A stretch of DNA of 64,000 nt from Roseateles_B sp041905785 (lineage in GTDB: Bacteria > Pseudomonadota > Gammaproteobacteria > Burkholderiales > Burkholderiaceae_C), in NCBI GenBank assembly GCA_041905785.1, contig JAYRKJ010000005.1, forward strand, positions 124,001 to 188,000. The letters run 5' to 3'. A program made the translations under genes and the position numbers. The notes below the pieces were generated by a model that saw nothing but the letters and a program-made list of their open reading frames with translations, searched no databases and had not been told where the DNA came from. Positions 48,369 to 57,639 of the stretch are shown here, piece after piece (position 1 is the first letter of the stretch; each line of letters begins with the position of its first letter).

Positions 48369-49022
48369 TCAGTGGTGCGGGCCCAGCCCGCGCAGGGACG
48401 ATGGCCACCGGTCCGGGCTGGTTGCCAGCAACTGCGCCCAGCTGATCAGCTCGCCGCCATACCGGTCCCGGATCCGCAAGGCCTCGGCCCTGTCACCGAA
48501 CGCCGGCAGGGCGCCGCGACGCATGGGTGCGGCGCCTGCCTCCGGCCACCCGGAGTCCACAAGCAGGACGCACGCCTGCGCCGGCAGCCAGCGCAGCGCT
48601 TGCGTGCCGGCATCAGGCACATAGAGGCGGGCGACGTCCTGCCGGCCGTAGCCCGGGGCGTGGCGCCCCGGCTGTTGCAGGTAAAGCAGCAGGTCCAGCG
48701 CCGCATCGAAGAAGTGCGCCGCCCCGTCGTTGTAGATCAGCTGGCAGGCCCAGCGCGGCTGGCGGGACGGATACATGCCGCAGACGGGGCAGCGCGCCTC
48801 CGGCGGCGGCAGGCGGGCAGCGAAGCGATCCGTGCCCAGGGCCGGGGTCCAGGCCTGCAGCGGCGCGACGCGGCAGACCTCGTCCGGCAGCGCCAAGGCG
48901 TCCGTGGCCTGTTGCCGCCGCCAGCCTGCCCAGGCAGCGTAGCTGCCCGCCAGCGCCGGCACGGCCAGGCCGGTGAGTAGCCAGCGGCCAAGGCGGCGTC
49001 GGTTCGGTGATGCCCCGCTCAT
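48369..49022 (-). CDS. Second NosL-like copper-binding protein
   Basis: A 217-residue protein with an N-terminal membrane anchor (RWLLTGLAVPALAGSYAAW) and the NosL-type motif ARCPVCGMYPSRQP. The later YNDGAAHFFDAALDLLLYL and VPDAG are also family-like. NosL proteins deliver Cu(I) to apo-NosZ. The gene starts seven bases after nosL, giving two NosL paralogues in a row; this one keeps the classic CxxCxM metal site. Confidence 0.82.
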   Translation of the reverse strand: MSGASPNRRRLGRWLLTGLAVPALAGSYAAWAGWRRQQATDALALPDEVCRVAPLQAWTPALGTDRFAARLPPPEARCPVCGMYPSRQPRWACQLIYNDGAAHFFDAALDLLLYLQQPGRHAPGYGRQDVARLYVPDAGTQALRWLPAQACVLLVDSGWPEAGAAPMRRGALPAFGDRAEALRIRDRYGGELISWAQLLATSPDRWPSSLRGLGPHH

Positions 49023-49029
49023 GAGGGGC

Positions 49030-49584
49030 TCACATGCGGCTGTCCTGCTGGGCGCCGCCGCTGAGGTCCACCATCTCCGGTTTCAGCTCGGCATAGGCCA
49101 GCACCTTGCCGCCGAAGGCCTGGGCAAAGGCCTGGGCGGCCGCCTGTTCGCGGAAGCTGGCGATGGTGGGGCCCATGGATCCCTGGCGCTTGCTGCCCAG
49201 CACATAGAAGCCCTGGCGCACGTCGAACCAGTGGCCCCTGGGGATCTCCCAGTCGGCCCGCGCCATGTCCTGGGTGTAGGCCACGCGCACGGCGCGCTGC
49301 TGCTCGGGCTTGAGCAACACGTTGAAGAGCTCGACGGTGTCGCAGAACCAGTGCGGCTGGCTGTCGCCTGCGTAGTGGATCTGGCCCTTGGGACCGGGGT
49401 AGTCCGCCAGCAGCATGCCGTCCAGGTCGCAGCTCAGGCCGGCCACGATGTCCACGGCGCTGGGCGGGCCGGCCTCCTCGCGCCCGCAGGCTTGCAGCAG
49501 GCTGCCCAGGCCGGCCATGCCGAGCAGGAGGCCCTGGCGACGGGTCAGAAGGACGGTGTTCGGGGCAGCGCGAAGCGGCTTCAT
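49030..49584 (-). CDS. nosL: NosL copper chaperone lipoprotein
   Basis: A 184-residue outer-membrane-type lipoprotein (lipobox LLQACG). The metal site is CDLDGMLLADYPGPKGQ, with one Cys where the downstream paralogue has two. Typical sequences HYAGDSQPHWFCDTVELF and GHWFDVRQGFYVLGS follow. NosL delivers copper for NosZ metal-site assembly. Its ATG overlaps the nosY stop by four bases (ATGA). Confidence 0.9.
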   Translation of the reverse strand: MKPLRAAPNTVLLTRRQGLLLGMAGLGSLLQACGREEAGPPSAVDIVAGLSCDLDGMLLADYPGPKGQIHYAGDSQPHWFCDTVELFNVLLKPEQQRAVRVAYTQDMARADWEIPRGHWFDVRQGFYVLGSKRQGSMGPTIASFREQAAAQAFAQAFGGKVLAYAELKPEMVDLSGGAQQDSRM

Positions 49585-50408
49585 GGTTTGAATCTCCAGG
49601 AGGCGAGGGCGAGGGGGGCGAGGATCCAGCCCAGCATGGCCAGGCCCAGCAGCCAGGGCTGACCCAGGCTGGGCGGCACCACCGCCGCCAGGCCGTAGAG
49701 GCGCCGGACATCATCCAGCGCAAAGACATTGAGGATGCGGAACAGGTCGGCGGGATTGAGCAGCAGCACATAGGCCAGGGCATCGCCGCCAACCCGGCCC
49801 TGGCTGGCCACCAGCAGGCCCATCAAGGCCAGGTCGAAGACCAGCACCAGCACGAACCACAGGCTGATGGCCAGGCCTGAGGCCCGTGTGCGGTCGCGCG
49901 CCAGCACCGAGATCAGCAGAGCCAGGCTCAGGAACGCCAGCCCCAGCAGCACCGAACTCAGCACGAAGCCGCTGTAGTGGTAGAGCCCGGCCTCGCCAAA
50001 GCGCTGCCACAGCAGCAGGCCCACGAGGGCGAAGCCGATCAGCGTGGACAGGCTCAAAGCCGCGGCCAGGCCCAGGTACTTGCCCAGCAGCAGCTCCAGC
50101 CGTGTCACGGGATGCGCCAGCAGCAGGTCCAGCGAGCCGCGCTCGCGTTCGCCCACGATGGCGTCAAAGCCCAGCAGCAGTGCGATCAGCGGAATCAGGT
50201 AGATGACCAGGCTGACCAGGCTGGCGATGGTGAGTTCGATGGAGCGCGGTCCCACCACGCCTTGGGCGGCGCTGCCGAAGTAGGTGATGGCCAGCGAGAA
50301 GGCCGTGAAGACCAGGGCCACGGCCAGCACCCAGCGGTTGCGCAGCCGGTCGCGGAATTCCTTGCCGGCCAGCGTGGCCATGCCATGCCATTGCAATGCC
50401 AAGCTCAT
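49581..50408 (-). CDS. nosY: NosY, ABC permease of the copper-site maturation system
   Basis: A 275-residue membrane protein with six or so helices (for example WVLAVALVFTAFSLAITYF and SLVSLVIYLIPLIALLLG). It carries the ABC-2 family motif GERERGSLDLLLAHPVTRLELLLGKY. With NosD and NosF it forms the complex needed to build the CuZ site of N2O reductase, probably by handling a sulfur species. Its start MSLALQWHG overlaps the nosF stop by four bases. Confidence 0.93.
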   Translation of the reverse strand: MSLALQWHGMATLAGKEFRDRLRNRWVLAVALVFTAFSLAITYFGSAAQGVVGPRSIELTIASLVSLVIYLIPLIALLLGFDAIVGERERGSLDLLLAHPVTRLELLLGKYLGLAAALSLSTLIGFALVGLLLWQRFGEAGLYHYSGFVLSSVLLGLAFLSLALLISVLARDRTRASGLAISLWFVLVLVFDLALMGLLVASQGRVGGDALAYVLLLNPADLFRILNVFALDDVRRLYGLAAVVPPSLGQPWLLGLAMLGWILAPLALASWRFKP

Positions 50409-51352
50409 GCGGCCTCCCGCAATTCGAAGTACACGTCTTCCAGGCTGGGTTCCTCGATGCTGAGGTCGGCCAGTTCCAGGGCGGCCAGGCGTTGCAGTAC
50501 CGCCATCTTCATCTCGCGCGGGCAGCGCAGGCAGGCCTCCATGGGGCCTTGCCGATGCAGCTGCAGGCGGTCCATCAGCCCAAGCAGCTGCTGAGGCAGG
50601 GCGTCCAGCTGGGCCGGCGTACCGCAAAGCAGGATGCGCAAGGGCACGACCGAGCGCTCGCGCAAGGCCTGCATCGTGCCCTGGGCTGTGAGCCGTCCGT
50701 TGCTGAGCATGGCCAGCGTGTCCACGCGACCCTGCAGCTCGGCCAGGATGTGCGAGCTGATCACCAGCGTCACGCCGCGCGCGCGCAGCAGCTCCAGTTG
50801 CTGGTAGAAGTCGCGGATGGCCGCAGGGTCCAGTCCCGTGGTGGGTTCGTCCAGCAGCAGCAGGCGGGGCTCGCCCAGCTGGGCCTGTGCAAAACCCAGG
50901 CGCTGGCGCATGCCCTTGGAGTACTCGCGCACCGCACGTCGGCTGGCATGCGCCAGGCCGACCTGTTCCAGCAGGTCTTCGCATTGCTTCGGCGCTGCGC
51001 CCTTGAGCCGGGCGAAGAACTGCAGGGTCTCCAGCCCGCTGAGGTTGTCGTAGAGCACCAGGTTCTCGGGCAGGTAGCCCAGCTGGCGGCGCAGCTCGCG
51101 AAAGCGCGGGCCATCGAGCGGCTCGCCCAGCACGCGCAGGCTGCCGCCGGTGGGCCGGATCAGGCCCAGCAGCAGCTTGAACAGCGTGCTTTTGCCGGCG
51201 CCGTTGTGGCCGATCAGGCCGAAAAGCTGACCCGGCGCCACGTCCAGATCCACGCCGTCCAGGGCGCGGACCATGGCCGGCCCATCGCCGTAGTGCTTGC
51301 AGAGGCCGCGCAGCTGCAGCGCGGCCCCGCGGTCATTGTGCGAGCTTGTCAC
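50405..51352 (-). CDS. nosF: NosF, ATPase of the copper-site maturation system
   Basis: A 315-residue ABC ATPase. Walker A GHNGAGKST, signature YSKGMRQRLGFAQA, Walker B LLLLDEPTTGLDP and switch His VISSHILAEL are intact. It supplies ATP-driven power to NosDFY. The start is a GTG (MTSSHNDRG) that overlaps the 3' end of nosD by 20 bases. The only nearby ATG is out of frame, so translation is probably coupled to nosD. Confidence 0.9.
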   Translation of the reverse strand: MTSSHNDRGAALQLRGLCKHYGDGPAMVRALDGVDLDVAPGQLFGLIGHNGAGKSTLFKLLLGLIRPTGGSLRVLGEPLDGPRFRELRRQLGYLPENLVLYDNLSGLETLQFFARLKGAAPKQCEDLLEQVGLAHASRRAVREYSKGMRQRLGFAQAQLGEPRLLLLDEPTTGLDPAAIRDFYQQLELLRARGVTLVISSHILAELQGRVDTLAMLSNGRLTAQGTMQALRERSVVPLRILLCGTPAQLDALPQQLLGLMDRLQLHRQGPMEACLRCPREMKMAVLQRLAALELADLSIEEPSLEDVYFELREAA

Positions 51353-52640
51353 GCCAATTGCTCCAGTCGCGGTGATGAGGATGCATGCGCGGCGCGGCGT
51401 CGACGACGCTGGGCACGCGCAGCACGGGGAATTGCTGGCCGAGCACGCGCAGGGCCTGTATGGCCGGGCTGCCATTGAGCAGGCCCATGGCCGGATGCTG
51501 GTACTGCAGGCGATCGACCACGTCGTTGGCCTCGTAGGGCAGGTCGCCCAGGCCGTCACCGTCGCGATCCCAGCCCTGGTAGTTGCTCCAGTGGTTGCCC
51601 TGGCCGCGCTGGCCCGCCTTGTCGCCCCAGGGCTCATCGCGGCTGCCCACGTAGCGCACCTGCTCGCGGTTGCCGATGAAGTCATTGCCCTGCACGGTGT
51701 TGCGGGTGGAGCCGGCGCTCAGGTGCACGCCTACGGCATTGCCCAGCACCAGGTTGCCGCGCAAGGTGGCGTACTCCACGTCGTAGATGAAGAAGCCGCG
51801 GCCGTTGCCGGCCACCACATTGCCTTCGATGACCGAGTCCTGCAGCGTGCGCAGCATGATGCCGTGGTCGGTGTTGGCCCAGGTGCGGTTGTTGCGTACG
51901 GTCTGGTCGCGCACTTCCATCAGGGCCAGCCCGCCTCGGTTGTGATGGCTGTCATTGCCCTCCCACAGATTGAAGTAGGAGTTCATGTAGTGCGTGCCGT
52001 AGCGGCTGTGGTGCAGATCGTTGCCGCGGAAGACGGCATGGTGGGAGACGTCCACATAAAGCGCGTCCCGCACGAAGCTGATCCGGTTGCCGATGATGCG
52101 GGCGCCCTGCGTGTTGTAGAGCTGCACGCCGTTGCCCCGCTGAGCGCTGTTGAGGTCGCGCAGGCCGGTGATGTTGTTGCCCTCCACGCGCACGTCATCG
52201 GCCTTCTCAATCCACAGGCCGAAGAGGTTGTAGACCAGGTCGCAGCCGCTCACCACGGCGCGGTGCGAACCGGGCTGGATGTAGATGCCGGCATGCTGGT
52301 CCTTGAGGCTGTGGCCGCTGTCGCGCACGATGAGCCCTTCGATGCGGACATCGGGCGCGGCCACGCGGATGGTGTCGCCACGCCGGCCGCCGCTGAGCGT
52401 GGGGCGGTTCAGGCCCCGCAGGGTCAGCGGCTTGCTGATGCGCAGGGACTCGTCGTGCATGGCGCGCTCGATCTCCACCACATCGCCTGCCGCTGCGCGG
52501 TCCAGCACGGGCTGGATGGCCTCGCCCGGCCTGACGCGCCAGGTGGCGGCCCAGGCCGCGCCGCTCAGGAGCAGAGCGAGAAGGAGAACGGCTGAGCGCG
52601 CTGTATGTGCCGCCGTACTCGACGCTGTGGGGGGCTTCAT
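51333..52640 (-). CDS. nosD: NosD, periplasmic beta-helix copper-assembly protein
   Basis: A 435-residue periplasmic protein. A signal peptide (SAVLLLALLLSGAAWAA) is followed by about a dozen parallel beta-helix repeats with carbohydrate-binding/sugar-hydrolase style NxI/V ladders (VEGNNITGL, IIGNRISFV, VIEGNVVAGN). The C-terminal half has the typical YGGDEPWGDKAGxxGxGNHW-like stretch (here SRDEPWGDKAGQRGQGNHW) and DGDGLGDLPY. It is a partner of NosFY in NosZ maturation. The start overlaps the nosR stop (ATGA). Confidence 0.94.
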   Translation of the reverse strand: MKPPTASSTAAHTARSAVLLLALLLSGAAWAATWRVRPGEAIQPVLDRAAAGDVVEIERAMHDESLRISKPLTLRGLNRPTLSGGRRGDTIRVAAPDVRIEGLIVRDSGHSLKDQHAGIYIQPGSHRAVVSGCDLVYNLFGLWIEKADDVRVEGNNITGLRDLNSAQRGNGVQLYNTQGARIIGNRISFVRDALYVDVSHHAVFRGNDLHHSRYGTHYMNSYFNLWEGNDSHHNRGGLALMEVRDQTVRNNRTWANTDHGIMLRTLQDSVIEGNVVAGNGRGFFIYDVEYATLRGNLVLGNAVGVHLSAGSTRNTVQGNDFIGNREQVRYVGSRDEPWGDKAGQRGQGNHWSNYQGWDRDGDGLGDLPYEANDVVDRLQYQHPAMGLLNGSPAIQALRVLGQQFPVLRVPSVVDAAPRMHPHHRDWSNWRDKLAQ

Positions 52641-55300
52641 GGCAGCAGCACCCCCAGAGCCTTGAGCAGCAGGAAGCAGCTGGCGCCGAGCAGCAGGTTC
52701 TTGAACCCCACGTAGCTGAGCATGTCCATCACGCTGGCGCGGCGGTAGTTCGCCTGCCACCAGGGGCCATCCTTGACGTAGCGGCGGCCCTGCAGGCGGA
52801 TCAGCACCTCGTAGACGCTCCAGCCGAACCACCACAGGATCAGCGCCGGGCCGGACAAGCGCCCCGTGGCGGCCAGCAGCCAGGCCACGCTCGCGCCCAG
52901 CGCAAGGGCCACACCGGCCAGCAGCAGCGAGCGCGGCCCGCGCAGGCTCTGCGGGCTCCAGGGCCAGAGATGGTCGCGCAGTTCCAGCATCAGCCAGCGC
53001 AGGCCGGTGGCATCGGCCTTGTGCGGAGGCTGGTGCGGCTCGGTGGGCATGCGCGGGTCCGGGCCTTGGGCGACCTTGGGCGGCAGGGCCGGGGCCACGG
53101 GCTGGATGGGGATGAAGTAGCCGTCGCGGCCGATGGGCGTAAGAGCCAAACCGTCACGCTCGCGGCGCTTGCGCTCCCTGGCCAGCGGCGGGCAGCCGGC
53201 GGTGTCGGTGTACAGCACCATGCAGTCCAGGCAGTGCAGGCATTCGCGATGGTCGATGCGGCCTGCCGCGTCGATGGCCTGTGCGCCGCAGCCCACGGCG
53301 CAAGCCTTGCAGCTGTTGCAGTCCATCTTGCGACGCAGTCCGAACCAGCGGAAGGTGCTGGGCATCGCCAGGGCCGCGCCCAGCGGGCAGATGTACTTGC
53401 AATACGGCCGCTCGACGAAGAGCGACAGGCCCAGCAGCGTGCAGACGAAGAGCCCGTAGGGCCAGGCCCGGTTCAGGATGCCCACCAGGAAGGTGGTCTT
53501 GAAGGGCTCCACCTCGGCCAGCATTTCGGCCGTGCTCATGGACACCATGGAAACCGCCAGCAGGCCGAAGAAGATGCCGTACTTGAGCCACTTCAGCCTG
53601 TCATGCACCGCCTGCGGCACACGGCGCTGCCAGCGCTTCAGACCCAGCTTGCCGCCCAGCTTGTACAGCGCCTCGGACAGCGAGCCGAAGGGGCACATCC
53701 AGCCGCAGAACAGGCCGCGGCCGAACAGGAAGACGGTCAGGATGATGAAGATCCAGAAGACGAAGATGAAGGGGTCGGAGAGGAACAGCGACCAGGTCCA
53801 CTGGAACAGCAGCGAATGGAACCAGGTCAGCACCTGGGTGATCGAGGGTTGGGCCATCACGCCAAAGCCCACAAAGGCGATGGACAGGCCCCAGGCGCCG
53901 TACTTGAAGACGTTGACCGGCCACTTGTTGCGGTGCGTGGCGCGGCGGGTGAGGCGCTCGCGCAGGGCGTAGACCACGGTCACCGTCAGCAGCAGGACGA
54001 TGAAGGCCGCAATGCCGGGCGCGCGGGCCTTCCAGACGCGGCGCCAGGGGGCATCGTCCTCCTCCACCTCTGGGCGGCCGCCCTGCATCAACTCGGCCGG
54101 CAGCCAGTACTTGGCCTCGAAATTGGCGAAGCTGCGCTGGCCGGTGGCACGGTCCACGCGGTTGCCCAGGAAGGCCAGCTTCCAGGGATAGGCGGCCGAG
54201 AAGCTGGGCGCGCGAATGATGAAGATCGCCGATTCCGTGTAGCTGGGCGCACCGGCGGCGTCCAGACCGTAGAGGTTGAGGTAGTCCAGGTCGCGGAAGG
54301 TGAAGGACTCGGCGCCCTGGCGCACCTGCACGCGGTCGTAGATGCCGCCCCGCACGAAGCCCGAACCCTTGAAGGACTCCGCACCGGCGGTGCGGATGAC
54401 GAAGAAGGCCTGCTCCTGCGCCTTCAAGCGGCTGCGCAGGTTCTCGTAGCCGCTGGTGCCCAGCAGACTGCGGCCGAGATCGGGGTGGTTCAGGTCGCCG
54501 AACCAGAGCTCGATGAAGGGCTCGGCCGCGCGGTCCAGGCCAACCTGCTCCGGCCGTACCTGCAGGCGCTGCACGGCGCCCAGCCTGACCAGATGCTCCC
54601 AGCTGTAGCGCGTGCCGGTCTCGATGGCTTTCAGCGGCTCCCGATGCACGGGGGCGATCAAGCCCACCTGGCGCGCCACGGCGCTGCCGGAGAGCTGCAT
54701 CACCTGGTTCTGCGCGATCACGGTCACCGTGGCACCGGAGATGGCGTCCACCCCCAGCACCTGTTCCTCGGGGCGCGAGGGGCCGACCTCGATCTTGTCC
54801 CGCACCGACTTGCCCACGTACTGGCGGTTGAAATTCACCAGCGCCGATTCGGGAATGCCCAGCAGCAGGATGGGCTCGGAATGCTTGAGCACCTTGACGC
54901 CCACATAGCGGCCGTCGCGGTCCATGCCGATCAGCGTGACCACGGGCTTGCCGGAGTAGGCGGGGGTGTCGGTGATGTCGGTGGACAGCATCACATAGCC
55001 CAGCAGCGGGCCATGGGCGTCACCGTCCTTGGCCGGCCCGTAGGCCTCGACGTAGGGCGGCTGACCCTTGCGCGCCGAGAAGCTCGCGGCGCCCGGGAAT
55101 ACGGCGGCGCAGTCCAGCTTCGCGCACAACTCCGGCGCCGTCGCCAGATCGTCCGGCAAATGCGCCTCATAGGCCTGATGCGTGCCGCGCTCCTGCGCCT
55201 TGGCCGCAGACGCTTGATCTGCCGCAATCGCCAGATCCGCGAAGCCGCCAAGAAAAAGCGCGGCCCACAAGGCCGCGATGAAACGAAGAACTACCGACAT
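52637..55300 (-). CDS. nosR: NosR, flavin- and iron-sulfur-containing membrane protein for NosZ activity
   Basis: An 887-residue protein. Signal peptide, then a periplasmic FMN-binding domain with flavinylation motif ISGATVTV (~residue 170). Membrane helices follow (MAVSMVSMSTAE region and others), with two CxxxCP motifs (CGWMCPFGS, CKYICPLGA) and a C-terminal ferredoxin pair (CNSCKACAVGC and CLHCLDCM). NosR sustains nos expression and electron supply to NosZ. The covalent FMN is put on by ApbE, whose gene lies on the other side of nosZ. The start MSVVLRFIAAL has an AGGA-rich ribosome binding site. Confidence 0.95.
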   Translation of the reverse strand: MSVVLRFIAALWAALFLGGFADLAIAADQASAAKAQERGTHQAYEAHLPDDLATAPELCAKLDCAAVFPGAASFSARKGQPPYVEAYGPAKDGDAHGPLLGYVMLSTDITDTPAYSGKPVVTLIGMDRDGRYVGVKVLKHSEPILLLGIPESALVNFNRQYVGKSVRDKIEVGPSRPEEQVLGVDAISGATVTVIAQNQVMQLSGSAVARQVGLIAPVHREPLKAIETGTRYSWEHLVRLGAVQRLQVRPEQVGLDRAAEPFIELWFGDLNHPDLGRSLLGTSGYENLRSRLKAQEQAFFVIRTAGAESFKGSGFVRGGIYDRVQVRQGAESFTFRDLDYLNLYGLDAAGAPSYTESAIFIIRAPSFSAAYPWKLAFLGNRVDRATGQRSFANFEAKYWLPAELMQGGRPEVEEDDAPWRRVWKARAPGIAAFIVLLLTVTVVYALRERLTRRATHRNKWPVNVFKYGAWGLSIAFVGFGVMAQPSITQVLTWFHSLLFQWTWSLFLSDPFIFVFWIFIILTVFLFGRGLFCGWMCPFGSLSEALYKLGGKLGLKRWQRRVPQAVHDRLKWLKYGIFFGLLAVSMVSMSTAEMLAEVEPFKTTFLVGILNRAWPYGLFVCTLLGLSLFVERPYCKYICPLGAALAMPSTFRWFGLRRKMDCNSCKACAVGCGAQAIDAAGRIDHRECLHCLDCMVLYTDTAGCPPLARERKRRERDGLALTPIGRDGYFIPIQPVAPALPPKVAQGPDPRMPTEPHQPPHKADATGLRWLMLELRDHLWPWSPQSLRGPRSLLLAGVALALGASVAWLLAATGRLSGPALILWWFGWSVYEVLIRLQGRRYVKDGPWWQANYRRASVMDMLSYVGFKNLLLGASCFLLLKALGVLLP

Positions 55301-55390
55301 CTTCTCTTTCCTGCTCAGACAGTGGTCTCGAGTCACCGCCAAGCGCTCCCATCAACAACGTGTCCGGCGCAGCCGTGGCGCCCCCAGCGA

Positions 55391-55462
55391 CATCCGAGGA
55401 TCCGGCTCTGCCGGTCCTTCGGATGTGCCCCCTCGAGGGGGCGCGCGAAGCGCGTAGGGGGT
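55391..55462. repeat. REP-like multi-hairpin element between nosZ and nosR
   Basis: Three inverted repeats lie in a row in the 168-bp gap: a long imperfect one (CATCCGA arms, 55391-55425), a perfect GCCCCCTCGAGGGGGC (55427-55442) and CGCGC-GAA-GCGCG (55442-55454), followed by TAGGGGG. GC hairpins of this build are a common dispersed intergenic repeat in Burkholderiales; that identity is from memory. It may shape the 3' end of the nosZ transcript and lower nosR expression relative to nosZ. Confidence 0.6.
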
Positions 55463-55468
55463 GGACCC

Positions 55469-57388
55469 TTACTCCACGATCATGCGGGTGCGCATCTCAA
55501 GGTGCAGGGCATGGCAGAAGTGCGTGCAATAGCACCAGAACACGCCCGGCTTGTCCGCCACGAAAGTCACCGACGCGGTCTCCAGCGGGTTCACGATGAA
55601 GTTCACGTTGTACTTGGGGATGGCGAAGCCGTGGGTCAGATCCTCCACCTTGTCCAGGTTGGTCAGGATCAGCGTGACCTCGTCGCCCTTCTTCAGCTTG
55701 AACTCGCGCATGCTGAAGGCCGGGGCCTGCGAGGTCAGGCGCACCGTGACCTTCTTGCCATTGCGTTCGACGCCAGATTCCTTCGGATCCTTCACCGCCA
55801 GCGGGAAGTCTTCGAGCTGGTAGACCTGCTTGGGCTTGAGCAGGTCGCGCTTGAAGATGATGAAGTCATGCGGCTCGCCACGCACCGGGTGGTCGGCCAT
55901 CAGCGCCATCTTGTCGCCGGAGATGTCGATCAGCTGTTCGTTCTCCGGGTGCAGCGGGCCCACGGGCAGGAAGCGGTCCTTGGAGAACTTGCAGCCCACC
56001 GCCAGGTACTTGCCGTCGGCAGCGCGGGTCTCGGACTGGCTGGCGTTCAGGTGGCCCGGCTGGTACTGCACGTCGAGGCGGTCCACCACGTACTTGGCGC
56101 TCTTGTCGCCGTTGTGGAATTTGATCGCGGCGTCCACATTCCACTTCACCACCTGGCTGTCCAGGAAGAGGGTGGTGTAGGCGTTGCCGCGGCCGTCGAA
56201 GGCGGTATGCAAGGGGCCCAGGCCCAGCTCGACTTCGGCGACGATGGCCTTGTCCGGCGATTCCAGCTTGCCTTCGAAGTAGTCCAGCACCTTGGCCAGC
56301 TCGATCACCGTGGCAGTGGGAGAAAGCTTGCCGGCGCAGATGAAGTACTTGGCGTCCGGGCTGGCATTCACGCCGTGCGGGTTCTTGGGCACGCTGACAT
56401 AGGCGGTCAGCGCGGTCTTGGGGTCCTTGTTCGACTCACGCGTGCCATCGACCACCGGCACCTTGGAGTCGCCAAAGGTCTTGAACTTGCCGGCCTTGAC
56501 GGCGGCCTCGATGCGGGCCACGTTGAAGAAGAGGCAGGCGTCGCGCTCGGCGGACATCATGTCCTCGTACTTCGCGCCCATCTCGGTGTTGTACTGATTG
56601 GTGGCGGCCAGCTTGCCGTCATAGGAGGTGGCCACCAGATCGCAGTTGCCGTCGATCAGCACCTGCCAGCGGACTTCCATGGTCTCCGCGTCCACGCAGG
56701 AGAACAGCGAGCGGTACTTGCTGCTGTCCTCGGTGCCGGTGTTGGGCAGCGGCACGGAGAACTCGCCGCCGCAGAACACGCGGGTGGTGTAGTTGATCTT
56801 GGGATCCACCGGGTCGGCCTTGTCCGGGAAGATGCCGTGGAAGCCCTGCACATTGGGCAGCTCGGTGATCTTGTCGCAGACGAAGTAGTCCAGGCGGATG
56901 CGGGCGATGCGGCTGTTGATCTTGTCGTTGACCCAGGCGTAGCGGCCGTCGTAATTGCCGTCCTTGTAGGAGGCATGGACGTGGTGGGTGTCGGCGACGG
57001 TGTAGCGCAAGCTGCCGTCGGCCTTGGTGCCCATCACCTTCTTGGATTCATTGGTGATGCCCCAGCCCACCAGCGCGTCGGGATTGAAGCAGGGGATGCG
57101 CAGGATCTCGCGGCCCGAGGGCAGGCCCAGCACGCGCACATCGCCCGTGTGGCCACCGCTCCAGAGGCCGTAGTAGCTGTCGAGCTCGCCGGGCTTGAGG
57201 TGCGGCGCTGCGCCGGCATGGCCAGCGCCGGCCGGTGCGCTGCCAGCTGCGGCTGGCGCGCTGTCGCCCTTCTTCTCGGCGCAGGCGGCGACGCCCAGCG
57301 TCAAGCCTGCCAGGGCTGCGGAATTCATGAATCGGCGGCGTCCCAGGCCGCTCGGCTCCTGGCTCGTCAACTTGTTCTCGTCCTTCAT
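55469..57388 (-). CDS. nosZ: Nitrous-oxide reductase, Tat-exported (clade I-type)
   Basis: A 639-residue periplasmic multicopper enzyme that reduces N2O to N2. A twin-arginine signal (GRRRFMNSAAL) indicates folded export and clade I. The CuZ histidines appear in DTHHVHASY, LGPLHTAFDG, PGHLNAS and the PHDFI region. The C-terminal cupredoxin CuA motif CYCTHFCHALHLEM is intact. A Gly/Ala/Pro-rich linker follows the signal. It is the first gene of the minus-strand nos cluster and diverges from a cytochrome c. Confidence 0.96.
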   Translation of the reverse strand: MKDENKLTSQEPSGLGRRRFMNSAALAGLTLGVAACAEKKGDSAPAAAGSAPAGAGHAGAAPHLKPGELDSYYGLWSGGHTGDVRVLGLPSGREILRIPCFNPDALVGWGITNESKKVMGTKADGSLRYTVADTHHVHASYKDGNYDGRYAWVNDKINSRIARIRLDYFVCDKITELPNVQGFHGIFPDKADPVDPKINYTTRVFCGGEFSVPLPNTGTEDSSKYRSLFSCVDAETMEVRWQVLIDGNCDLVATSYDGKLAATNQYNTEMGAKYEDMMSAERDACLFFNVARIEAAVKAGKFKTFGDSKVPVVDGTRESNKDPKTALTAYVSVPKNPHGVNASPDAKYFICAGKLSPTATVIELAKVLDYFEGKLESPDKAIVAEVELGLGPLHTAFDGRGNAYTTLFLDSQVVKWNVDAAIKFHNGDKSAKYVVDRLDVQYQPGHLNASQSETRAADGKYLAVGCKFSKDRFLPVGPLHPENEQLIDISGDKMALMADHPVRGEPHDFIIFKRDLLKPKQVYQLEDFPLAVKDPKESGVERNGKKVTVRLTSQAPAFSMREFKLKKGDEVTLILTNLDKVEDLTHGFAIPKYNVNFIVNPLETASVTFVADKPGVFWCYCTHFCHALHLEMRTRMIVE

Positions 57389-57498
57389 GGTGTGACCTCG
57401 GGTGAATGAAACACAGGCTTCGGGACGCGGCGCCGGGGGCGCAAGGGAGGGACGTCCACGATTGGCCTGCATCGTCTGGAATGCGCCCCGGTTGCACC

Positions 57499-57512
57499 TT
57501 GATCCAGTTCAA
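57499..57512. promoter_or_regulatory. FNR/NnrR-type box between nosZ and cytochrome c
   Basis: TTGATCCAGTTCAA matches the FNR/Anr palindrome TTGAT-N4-ATCAA at nine of ten positions. It lies in the divergent gap, ~118 bp before the nosZ ATG and ~128 bp before the cytochrome c start, so it can serve both. Low oxygen and/or nitric oxide control of the nos genes by such boxes is well known. An AT-rich stretch (TATAAA at about 57529) lies on the cytochrome side. Confidence 0.65.
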
Positions 57513-57639
57513 GGATTGAAACTTTTCTTATAAATACATCTTTTGCTTGATTGAGGCCCTTGCGAAGCCGATGGCACCTGCACAGAATCGGCCCCGTCCG
57601 GCATTTGCATTGCAGCGGATGCCATTGCGGAGAATTCTC

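Noticed and set aside
52607..57409. A 1600-codon open frame on the plus strand opposite nosR and nosZ
   Set aside because: Its product is rich in His, Gln, Gly and Ala without any family motif, and the minus strand encodes clearly recognisable nosR and nosZ. Such frames are expected opposite real genes in DNA of this GC content.
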